Below, piece by piece: positions 18,193-25,256 of a stretch of DNA of 55,000 nucleotides. This DNA comes from Aneurinibacillus soli (GTDB taxonomy: Bacteria > Bacillota > Bacilli > Aneurinibacillales > Aneurinibacillaceae). The notes under the pieces are model-generated. The model was not told where the DNA came from and did not search any database. It was given only the letters and a program-made list of their open reading frames with translations. The stretch's first letter is position 1. Every line of letters starts with the position of its first letter. The stretch covers positions 232,501 to 287,500 of the forward strand of contig NZ_AP017312.1 in assembly GCF_002355375.1 (NCBI RefSeq). The letters run 5' to 3'. Made by a program: the position numbers and the translations under genes.

Positions 18193-19370
18193 AAGGGACC
18201 CGCTCCTTTAAAGAAGCCTTGTTTCCACAATGATCCCAGCAAATCCCCCTCATCAACCAAACTTCTAATAATTGGATCATCAATCGCTCTTTTTATTTCG
18301 GTAAAACCATCTTTTTTAGTTAGCCAGAATAATTCTGATATATCTACCCCATTTACAAAATCAGGAGAATGAGTAGAGATAAAAACCTGCCCTCCATTTT
18401 CGGCATAGAGTCTAAACTCCTCACCTAGTTCTGTTAAAAGCTCTGGATGCAATTGATTCTCTGGTTCTTCAATACATAGTAAAGGATGTGGATTTGGATC
18501 ATATAACAACAGTAAGTAGGCAAACATTTTTATCGTTCCATCTGAAACAAACCTAGCTACAAACGGATCTTTAAAAGCCCCATCCTGAAAACTGAGCACG
18601 ATTCTTCCATCAGCAGTAGTAGTTGCTTTTACATCTTTAACACCCGGAACCCGTTCAGACATTTTTTTTAGAATTTTATTAAAAATATCTGGATGATGTT
18701 CATACATGAATTGGGCAACTAGCGGAAGATTTTCACCAGTTGGAGACAGGTGTTCACTGTAACCTGCATCTTGACTCGCTCTAGCTGCATGGATATGAAA
18801 ATCAGAAACATGCCAGCCCTCAATCAATCTCCGGAACACAGAAACTTGCTTGAATTTTTGGAATTGACCTAAACCTTTAATAGCTAAAATATCTGGAGAG
18901 TCCAATCTTTGTTCTTCACGCTCTGGGGCTACACCTCTTTGTCCGTATTCACTCTCATTGATTATAGCTTTACCGCTACCATTTGAAAAATCTAAAAAGT
19001 GCCACGGACTTCCATACTCGCCGCGACGATATTTTAACACCTCTCTTTGTACAATAGGTATTCCTTTTTCGTCCAAGCCTATCTTCAAATCATACGTAAC
19101 AAGTGGCTCTGTAGGCATCGGACGAAATTTAATTTCAATTTCTATCGGTCCTTTCTGTCCTCTAGAAACCACTTCTTTATACCCGCCTCTTTTAGTTAAG
19201 GCAGCTCGAACATTATTTTTCAAAGAGTCATGAAGAAAGCCGAAGATATCAAACAATGTTGATTTACCAACCCCATTAGCTCCTAAAAATATCGCCATAT
19301 TGGGCATATTTGTTAAAGTGACGTCTTTAAACACTTTGTAATTCTTAATCCTAATAGCCTCTATTTTCAA
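18189..19370 (-). CDS. AAA_21/OLD-like ABC ATPase, putative phage-defence sensor
   Basis: RecF/OLD/ABC-type ATPase related to AAA_15/AAA_21 proteins of defence operons. Numbered from the GTG at 19379, it has Walker A GANGVGKST (33-41), ABC signature-like VSDGT (278-282), Walker B LLCIEEPENQLHPE (300-313) and the His-switch STHS (335-338). There is no TOPRIM domain in this chain; the next gene supplies it. I prefer TTG at 19370 (codon 4) because AAAGGGGGT lies 7 nt before it, whereas the GTG at 19379 overlaps that site. The region is AT-rich (~32% GC in sampled lines). It has its own promoter and lies between spoIIE and tilS. Confidence 0.85.
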   Translation of the reverse strand: MKIEAIRIKNYKVFKDVTLTNMPNMAIFLGANGVGKSTLFDIFGFLHDSLKNNVRAALTKRGGYKEVVSRGQKGPIEIEIKFRPMPTEPLVTYDLKIGLDEKGIPIVQREVLKYRRGEYGSPWHFLDFSNGSGKAIINESEYGQRGVAPEREEQRLDSPDILAIKGLGQFQKFKQVSVFRRLIEGWHVSDFHIHAARASQDAGYSEHLSPTGENLPLVAQFMYEHHPDIFNKILKKMSERVPGVKDVKATTTADGRIVLSFQDGAFKDPFVARFVSDGTIKMFAYLLLLYDPNPHPLLCIEEPENQLHPELLTELGEEFRLYAENGGQVFISTHSPDFVNGVDISELFWLTKKDGFTEIKRAIDDPIIRSLVDEGDLLGSLWKQGFFKGAGPL

Positions 19371-19388
19371 TCCGTTCACCCCCTTTCC

Positions 19389-19394
19389 ATTATA
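19389..19394 (-). promoter_or_regulatory. TATAAT element upstream of the ATPase-TOPRIM unit
   Basis: Minus-strand TATAAT lies about 20 bp before the start codon, between the spoIIE terminator and the ATPase gene. Only a weak TTTAAT-like -35 is visible 18-19 bp upstream. Confidence 0.5.
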
Positions 19395-19417
19395 CTACCC
19401 TATTCCTGCCTGATTAA

Positions 19418-19458
19418 AGAAAAAACGTGCCCTCCTCTCTTTGATGTACGAGGGCACG
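19418..19458 (-). terminator. Terminator after spoIIE
   Basis: Minus-strand CGTGCCCTC (19450-19458) pairs with GAGGGCACG (19426-19434), followed by TTTTTTC. It insulates the foreign unit from spoIIE transcription. Confidence 0.9.
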
Positions 19459-19466
19459 AAATTTGT

Positions 19467-21950
19467 CTAACTTACATAACGCGGACGGTCGATGTGGGGC
19501 GCATTCGGTACAGGAATCGTTGCCCATGGCAACGTATAGCGGTCCACTCGTGCTACCATTACCGTCATATCATCATGAATTTCACCATAGTGATGGCGAA
19601 TCACCAGTTCAAGCAGACAGTCAGCCACCTCCTGAGGGTCATTTGTTTTCAACTCAGAAATTTTACGCTTCATCCATAAATTTTTATTCTCAACTGTACG
19701 AGCCGCTTCATAAATGCCGTCCGTTATCATGATAAGAAGATCACCTGGCTTTAACTGCTGGCTTACAATGTCCACGTCGATGTCGTCAATGATGCCGATC
19801 GGCAAATTATTGGCCGAGATCGGAATGACCTGATCACCGCGCTTGATGAAGCTTGGCGTAGAGCCAGTTTTGATGAATTTAGCTTTCGCATTGTGCAGAT
19901 CAATGAGCGCAAGATCTACCGTCGCAAATATTTCATCCGGCGAGCGCAGGGACAGCACAGTATTCACTGATTTGATGCTGAGCGCTTCTTCCATACCGGA
20001 TTCGAGAAGCTGCTGCAGCAGCTCAAGCGTAGCGGAACTCTCCCGGTATGCCCGCTCGCCATTTCCCATGCCATCGCTCATCGCGAGCGCCATTTTGCCC
20101 GGCCCGAACTCCATGATTTTAAAGCAATCACCGGATAATAGCTGTCCTCCTTTGGCGGCTCCGGCTACCCCTGTCAGTAATTCAAACTCCTGGGCCGATC
20201 CAAGACACATTTTGCATGATCCATCTGCAAAAGCCTGGCACCCTTTTTCTTTCACCGTAACTTTCTCGCCGAGAATGTCCGTCAACAGTGGCGCAATCAG
20301 CTTCGAACATTCATCCCGTCCCTGGCAGTACGGCTGAACAATCTCAATATCCACCTTCCCTTCTTCTAGGTTCAATATGTCGACATCCCGCACTGAGAGC
20401 CCCATCCCGTCAAGTGCCTGCAAAATCTGCTGTTCCTGCAGATGCAGATGAATGCCTTCTTTTTGCAATTCTCCGGCAAAATTATGCATCACACGCGATA
20501 CCCCGGCCAGCTGCTCCGCCACAAGACGTCTGCTGTCTGCAATTTGCTGCTTTAAATACAGCTGGTTCTGCCAGCGGACAAATTCCCGTTCCATCCCCTG
20601 CATCACACGCTCCTGCCGCACACATTTGCGCAGGAATTCTTTCGGCATATCGTTAACCGTAACTTCCCCCTCACGCTTCATCACGTGAACCATGTCGCTC
20701 ATAAACTCATACGTCCCTTCAAAATTGCGGGTCCAGCACTGCTCCCGCTTCCAGCAACGATCACACGTATGCCTTGTTACCTCTGCCAAAAACGCATCTA
20801 CCTGCATCTCCTCACTTGCCTCCTCCACAAGATGAGGATTCACGAACGTATCAGACAGTTTGGTAAACAAGCGCGAGAATTGCTCAATTCGATCGACGGT
20901 CACATCCCGCACTTTGCGTAAATACTGCTGCTGGGACGACTCGTTCTCTTCCGTACCCGGAATAAAGGTGGCAATCTCGTTCATCACTGACCGCGGCGTA
21001 AACAGGAACAGCATAACCGCAATAAATGTCTCCAGCGTTGACTGCAAAATCTCTCGATGCTCTCCTACATATAGCGTCAGGATCGACGAACCCATCAATA
21101 AGCCTGCGGCAATAATCAGCTTATTGCCCTCACGAAGCAATCCGGCCAAAAGGCCAGAAAATGCTAGCAGGCTAATCTGATAGACAGCCTGAACATTCGC
21201 CAGACTTAGTACCAGGCCGGTCACGACCCCGACAGCCGCTCCAACTGTCCCCCCTCCAACTGCCGCAAATAGCAGCACAAGATAGCGAGCCAGAACGTTA
21301 TCAACTGCTATATCTTGCACAATCCAGCCTGCCGTTCCTGTCATGACAGAAGCTAATAAAATAATCAGGCAAATAATCTCTTCGGTTCGCAAATGATTGG
21401 CGTTTCGCCGCATCGTAAGGATAGGAATCGCATGCACGAAGATGTGAGCTAGAATCAGGCTCAGCACAGCTTCGACCACATTCATGAATGCCGCATATAA
21501 CCCGAGATGTCCTGCAAAATAGTCAACGGTATTACTTGCAAGGAGGACCGCGAGAAATGAGAGAAGGGGCGCGTAATGCAAGTCGGACTTTTTTCGCCGC
21601 TCCAAAATACTTAGCATCACGACAATCAGAGCCATTGCCGTAAAATTTGACGCCGCGATTCCTGTTGACTGCATGGCGCTGCCCGCGACGACTGAGAACA
21701 TAATTAGCAGCAGCCTGTTTTTCTTGAGGAAATACATAACAGCGAAAAAAGGGACAGCGAATGGCGAGAGCTCCTGCAAGATCACGGCTCGCCCAAGTAA
21801 GAGCCCCATGAGAAGATGAAGCGCACCCCATCGTGTGGCAACACTTGTAATCCACCATTTTCCTTTTTCACCCATCTGCTGGCCTGCCTGTTGAATTGAA
21901 TCAGACACTCTCATTTTTCCTGTCCATTTTGCTGATGCCTGGTTTGCCAT
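19467..21950 (-). CDS. spoIIE: Stage II sporulation protein E, PP2C phosphatase
   Basis: Membrane phosphatase at the polar septum that dephosphorylates SpoIIAA, freeing sigma-F in the forespore; it also acts in asymmetric division with FtsZ. From the ATG at 21950 (AGGTGG 8 nt upstream) it is 827 residues, about the B. subtilis length. There are about ten hydrophobic segments in the first ~320 residues, a central regulatory region with a Cys-rich patch (CDRCWKREQCWTR), and a C-terminal PP2C domain with metal motifs ALAMSDGMGNG and LIMITDGIYEA. Its promoter shows Spo0A-type architecture. Confidence 0.97.
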   Translation of the reverse strand: MANQASAKWTGKMRVSDSIQQAGQQMGEKGKWWITSVATRWGALHLLMGLLLGRAVILQELSPFAVPFFAVMYFLKKNRLLLIMFSVVAGSAMQSTGIAASNFTAMALIVVMLSILERRKKSDLHYAPLLSFLAVLLASNTVDYFAGHLGLYAAFMNVVEAVLSLILAHIFVHAIPILTMRRNANHLRTEEIICLIILLASVMTGTAGWIVQDIAVDNVLARYLVLLFAAVGGGTVGAAVGVVTGLVLSLANVQAVYQISLLAFSGLLAGLLREGNKLIIAAGLLMGSSILTLYVGEHREILQSTLETFIAVMLFLFTPRSVMNEIATFIPGTEENESSQQQYLRKVRDVTVDRIEQFSRLFTKLSDTFVNPHLVEEASEEMQVDAFLAEVTRHTCDRCWKREQCWTRNFEGTYEFMSDMVHVMKREGEVTVNDMPKEFLRKCVRQERVMQGMEREFVRWQNQLYLKQQIADSRRLVAEQLAGVSRVMHNFAGELQKEGIHLHLQEQQILQALDGMGLSVRDVDILNLEEGKVDIEIVQPYCQGRDECSKLIAPLLTDILGEKVTVKEKGCQAFADGSCKMCLGSAQEFELLTGVAGAAKGGQLLSGDCFKIMEFGPGKMALAMSDGMGNGERAYRESSATLELLQQLLESGMEEALSIKSVNTVLSLRSPDEIFATVDLALIDLHNAKAKFIKTGSTPSFIKRGDQVIPISANNLPIGIIDDIDVDIVSQQLKPGDLLIMITDGIYEAARTVENKNLWMKRKISELKTNDPQEVADCLLELVIRHHYGEIHDDMTVMVARVDRYTLPWATIPVPNAPHIDRPRYVS

Positions 21951-21985
21951 CGTCAACACCACCTATTCGGATTTTGGTGATTCCC

Positions 21986-22093
21986 ATTATAAGCACATGC
22001 CAAACGGATAATTTGTCAAAATTTCAGAATATTTAATAAAAAAATTCCGACAATTTATACGCTGCTTTTCGGGAGATGTCGACGTTTCGACGG
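21986..22093 (-). promoter_or_regulatory. Spo0A-activated spoIIE promoter with 0A boxes
   Basis: Minus-strand TTGACA (22014-22019) and TATAAT (21986-21991) are separated by 22 bp instead of 17. This is the spacing known for the Spo0A-activated promoters spoIIG (22) and spoIIE (21) of B. subtilis. Upstream are 0A-box-like sequences TTGTCGGAA (22045-22053) and a cluster with CGTCGAA and TGTCGAC (22077-22093). Confidence 0.85.
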
Positions 22094-22104
22094 CAGGAAA
22101 ATGA

Positions 22105-22133
22105 CAAGAAAAAAGAGAGGCATTTCACCCCTC
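22105..22133 (-). terminator. Terminator after divIC
   Basis: Minus-strand GAGGGG (22128-22133) pairs with CCTCTC (22115-22120), with one G-U pair, and is followed by TTTTTTC. Confidence 0.75.
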
Positions 22134-22144
22134 AACCGTTGGTA

Positions 22145-22468
22145 TTACTGTGTTTTTTTGTTTTTTTCAGGCGTGATGAAGATGACTTCACCCTGCTTTG
22201 AAAGAAAGAGCTGTTGGCGAGCCAGTTCTGCAATATACTGGCTATCATTTAAGCGCTTCACCTGTGATTCGAGTTCTTTCTGCTTTTGCTTTGCTTCATC
22301 TGCCTGGCGCTGTAAATCCGCGAAACTGCGCTGTTTTTCGGCCAGTTCATGGCTTTGCTCATAGTACGTATACCCGGCCCATCCCAGAAACAGAACGACA
22401 AAAATCTGCAAAACACGCATTCGGCGCTTACGTCCGTAGTTTTGTGGCGTAGATTGCGGTTTCTGCAT
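22145..22468 (-). CDS. divIC: Cell division protein DivIC (FtsB-like septum initiator)
   Basis: Bitopic septum protein that works with FtsL and DivIB. The 107-residue protein has a short basic cytoplasmic start (KRRMRV), one membrane helix (VLQIFVVLFLGWAGYTYY), then a heptad-rich coiled coil (LAEKQRSFADLQRQADEAKQKQKELESQ split over residues ~45-75) and the DivIC tail with YIAELARQQLFLSKQGEVIF. I choose the ATG at 22468 with AAAGGTGG 6 nt upstream; a GTG at 22495 is in frame but has no such site. It follows yabQ; yabR and tRNA genes, found next in B. subtilis, are absent. Confidence 0.92.
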   Translation of the reverse strand: MQKPQSTPQNYGRKRRMRVLQIFVVLFLGWAGYTYYEQSHELAEKQRSFADLQRQADEAKQKQKELESQVKRLNDSQYIAELARQQLFLSKQGEVIFITPEKNKKTQ

Positions 22469-22496
22469 AGTCTTCCACCTTTCCTGTGTGGTCACG

Positions 22497-23075
22497 TTAC
22501 ATTTTCTTACCTTTTAGCCACGCAGTCAAGGCTTGCCATCGTTTCGTACCATATCGCTTTGCCCGGCCAAGCGGTTTTCGGATTCGGCTCCATGCTGCAT
22601 TCCAGATCCATCGCCCCACCCACTGGAACGGACGCAAGAGCCATTGCCCGGTAACGAGCAGGCAGGTCAGGAGAAAAAGGGCAATCCTCTTGACTACCCG
22701 ATACAAGAAAAGAATCGGGACGACAAGCAAGTAATAGCCTGTACGAAGCAGAAGCCGATACAGCCACAGGCCAAACGCGATAATCCGATTCAGCAGGGCA
22801 AGATACGGACGCCTAAACATCAGGAAGTAGACAATCGCGCCGATCCCGATTCCAAAAAAGATATAGAGACGCACGACGCCTTCATTCACCCGTAGCAGTG
22901 TACCAAACACGAGAAACATACAGCTTATCCAGAACAAAAAATCACATAGCCAGACGAGCCAGCGAGTCAGGTGGCAGCGCCGCTCAAACGTCCGGTATGT
23001 ATCATACAAAATCCCCACTGCGCCCCCACACAGTACCATCGCCAGCATCGTTACGGCTTGCCCGGTAAGCGTCAC
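22497..23075 (-). CDS. yabQ: Spore cortex biosynthesis protein YabQ
   Basis: Integral membrane protein of the mother cell needed for the spore cortex in B. subtilis. The 192 residues start with a hydrophobic segment (MLAMVLCGGAVGILYDTYRTF), followed by WLVWLCDFLFWISCMFLVFGTLL, IFFGIGIGAIVYFLMF and YYLLVVPILFLY, then a basic Trp/Arg-rich tail. It overlaps yabP by 4 bp, so the two are translationally coupled, as in other spore formers. Confidence 0.93.
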   Translation of the reverse strand: MTLTGQAVTMLAMVLCGGAVGILYDTYRTFERRCHLTRWLVWLCDFLFWISCMFLVFGTLLRVNEGVVRLYIFFGIGIGAIVYFLMFRRPYLALLNRIIAFGLWLYRLLLRTGYYLLVVPILFLYRVVKRIALFLLTCLLVTGQWLLRPFQWVGRWIWNAAWSRIRKPLGRAKRYGTKRWQALTAWLKGKKM

Positions 23076-23362
23076 TTAAAGATCCGGCCAAACAACCCTT
23101 TGGCCTTCTCCCCCTGATATGCTTCGTCGATATACTCCATCGCAAATACGATGCCCTCTATCGACACTTGCCCCGTCTCAAGGCTCAAGTTTTTCATATG
23201 CAGATTTTTCCCTTTTATCGTCAGGAACCCCGCCTCCGTTTGCAGGAGAAATTCCTCATGATCGAAGCTCTCAACTTTTAGCACGCCTGTGATATCAAGC
23301 TTCTTACGGTTGATCATCACGACATCATGGCGGATCTGTTTCTTCGGATTCGTGTCCATCAT
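23072..23362 (-). CDS. yabP: Sporulation protein YabP
   Basis: Small YabP/YqfC-type sporulation protein, needed with YabQ for cortex formation. The 96 residues form a beta-rich domain (RKKLDITGVLKVESFDHEEF, FLTIKGKNLHMKNLSLETG) ending VSIEGIVFAMEY. It is the first gene of yabP-yabQ-divIC. ATGs at 23362 and 23359 are adjacent, with AAGGAGGG upstream. A sigma-E-like -10 precedes it. Confidence 0.93.
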   Translation of the reverse strand: MMDTNPKKQIRHDVVMINRKKLDITGVLKVESFDHEEFLLQTEAGFLTIKGKNLHMKNLSLETGQVSIEGIVFAMEYIDEAYQGEKAKGLFGRIFK

Positions 23363-23386
23363 CGCGGCATACCCTCCTTTTTATAC

Positions 23387-23413
23387 CATCGTATGGAGGA
23401 GAGCCGTCCTTTA
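23387..23413 (-). promoter_or_regulatory. Sigma-E-like promoter of yabP
   Basis: Minus-strand CATACGAT lies 16 bp after a CTA, fitting the mother-cell pattern ATA-N16-CATANNNT with one -35 mismatch. yabP is in the sigma-E regulon of B. subtilis. The same CATACGATGG is found before yabG. Confidence 0.5.
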
Positions 23414-23418
23414 GAACA

Positions 23419-23447
23419 GAAAAAAGACGAGCCTCATATGGCCCGTC
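23419..23447 (-). terminator. Terminator after rqcP
   Basis: Minus-strand GACGGGCC (23440-23447) pairs with GGCTCGTC (23426-23433), one G-U pair, followed by TTTTTTC. It separates rqcP from yabP. Confidence 0.88.
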
Positions 23448-23458
23448 TCTCTGTATGC

Positions 23459-23752
23459 TTACCAGATGCCCGTATCGACATTTTCCCGATCTTCACGTGG
23501 AATCATTTCTTCTTTCAGTAGCGTGTAGAGTGTTGCCGCCTCGTCTTTCTTTGTTGTGTCCAGTAGTTTCTCTACTTTGACGGTAACGGTCTTATTGCCG
23601 TACCGTACGGCCAACTCATCACCGACTTTCACACTGGCGCTTGACTTGGCTGCCTGACCATTAATAGTAACGCGCCCCTGATCACACACTTCTTTGGCAA
23701 GGGTACGTCGCTTAACGAGACGCGACACCTTGAGATACTTATCCAATCTCAT
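23459..23752 (-). CDS. rqcP: S4-domain ribosome quality-control protein RqcP (YabO/Hsp15 family)
   Basis: Small S4 RNA-binding protein; in B. subtilis it works with RqcH to add poly-alanine tails on stalled 50S subunits. The 97 residues begin MRLDKYLKVSRLVKRRTLAKE, the S4 motif, and continue with GRVTINGQAAKSSASVKVGDEL. The ATG at 23752 overlaps the mazG stop as ATGA, so the two are coupled; the open frame upstream lies inside mazG. Confidence 0.94.
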   Translation of the reverse strand: MRLDKYLKVSRLVKRRTLAKEVCDQGRVTINGQAAKSSASVKVGDELAVRYGNKTVTVKVEKLLDTTKKDEAATLYTLLKEEMIPREDRENVDTGIW

Positions 23753-25230
23753 TCTGTTTCCTCCTCTTTTTCTTCTTGTTTCGCCGCCTGCCACAACGCC
23801 TCCATATCATCAAGTGTTACGTCCTCGAACGCTTTGCCCGCTTCCTCAAGACTTTGCTCGATATAGGAGAACCGGGAATAAAATTTCTTATTTGTCAGTG
23901 CCAGTGCTTCCTCCGGATCAATCTTCATGAAGCGGGCAACGTTTACGATGGCAAACAGCAAATCCCCCAGTTCCTCCCGCTGATGTTCCGGTGTTGTCGC
24001 CTCACGAAGCTCCTGCCATTCTTCTTTTACTTTATCCAATACTTCTTCAAGCTCGTCCCAGTCAAATCCGACCTGAGCCGCTTTCTTCTGGTACTTGTAC
24101 GCCTTCATCAGCGCAGGCAAGTCGCGCGGAACACCATCTAAGCGTGATGCTGCCCGATCAGTGCCCTTCTCTTTCTTCTCTTCTTTCTTAATGGCTTCCC
24201 AATTCTGAAGGGCTTCCACCTCGTTGCCCGCCTCTGATGTACCAAACACATGCGGATGGCGGCGAATCAGCTTTTCATTTAACCCGGCAATGATATCCCG
24301 GACAGTAAAGTAACCATCCTCTTCTGCCATCTGTGCATGTAGCATAATTTGAAGAAGCAGATCACCCATTTCCTCACACATCGCATCCGGATCATCATCG
24401 TCAATCGTTTCGAGCACTTCATATGTTTCTTCAATCAGGTTTTTCCGAATCGATTCATGCGTCTGGGCACGGTCCCACGGGCAGCCGTCTGGACCGCGCA
24501 AAATCGCCACGATGTCGCGGAGGCGGAAGAACTGTCGATTCAATGCCTGATCATCCTCAGTTGGTGGCACGTATACCGTCGTGAGGTTCGTATATGTATC
24601 AAGGCGGTCTAATTCATATAGCGGCACAGTCGTAATCTGTTCCTGTCCGGCAATGCCCGCCGCCGTAACAACTGTTACCGGGTACTCATCTGGATACACT
24701 TCCATCATCGTCAGCTTTACATCAGACGCGACGAATGAATCATACACCTGGCAGATTAGCTGATGCATTGTTGGTTGCAATTGATGTTCGCGCAAGTCTG
24801 TCGCATCAAGCAACGCAAAACCTTCGACCGGGTCAACCTTGAGCGCGGCAAATGCCGGGTCAAGGAAGCTTTGCCCACCTTTTACTTCTACCTCTATGCC
24901 TCGTTCCGGCGCTTTGGCAAGCAAAAGCTGCACTGCCCGTTCCGCCACAAGTGGATGACCCGGTACTGCATACGTAAGTGTTGTGTACTCACTTGCAAGC
25001 TTCAACAGGCGCTCACTAATTTCTTCATATACTTCTGGAAAATCATCATGCGCTTCGTACACATGATCAAAGCTTTCAAATGTAACCCCTTCTGCAACCA
25101 GTTCGTCTACAACCGGATGGTGCGCCGTACGTAAATACAGGTGCTCCGCTTCCTTAATTGCCCGGTACACACCGAGCGGCAACCCTTCAAGGTTGCCCGC
25201 TCCAAGCCCGATAATAACCAGTTTCTTCAT
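23749..25230 (-). CDS. mazG: MazG-type nucleotide pyrophosphohydrolase fused to a tetrapyrrole-methylase-like domain (YabN)
   Basis: Two-domain protein of 493 residues. The N-terminal half is a tetrapyrrole (SAM-dependent) methylase-like domain (KLVIIGLGAGNLEGLPLGV). The C-terminal half is a MazG NTP pyrophosphohydrolase with tandem MazG units: ILRGPDGCPWDRAQTHESIR, NLIEETYEVLETI, EEMGDLLLQIMLHAQMAEE, and later EEWQELREA with EELGDLLFAIVNVARF. It probably cleans the nucleotide pool; the role of the methylase domain is unknown. The YabN fusion is typical of Bacillales. The gene lies between the spoVB-like gene and rqcP. Confidence 0.93.
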   Translation of the reverse strand: MKKLVIIGLGAGNLEGLPLGVYRAIKEAEHLYLRTAHHPVVDELVAEGVTFESFDHVYEAHDDFPEVYEEISERLLKLASEYTTLTYAVPGHPLVAERAVQLLLAKAPERGIEVEVKGGQSFLDPAFAALKVDPVEGFALLDATDLREHQLQPTMHQLICQVYDSFVASDVKLTMMEVYPDEYPVTVVTAAGIAGQEQITTVPLYELDRLDTYTNLTTVYVPPTEDDQALNRQFFRLRDIVAILRGPDGCPWDRAQTHESIRKNLIEETYEVLETIDDDDPDAMCEEMGDLLLQIMLHAQMAEEDGYFTVRDIIAGLNEKLIRRHPHVFGTSEAGNEVEALQNWEAIKKEEKKEKGTDRAASRLDGVPRDLPALMKAYKYQKKAAQVGFDWDELEEVLDKVKEEWQELREATTPEHQREELGDLLFAIVNVARFMKIDPEEALALTNKKFYSRFSYIEQSLEEAGKAFEDVTLDDMEALWQAAKQEEKEEETE

Positions 25231-25256
25231 TAATAATACGCTCCTTTACACACTCT

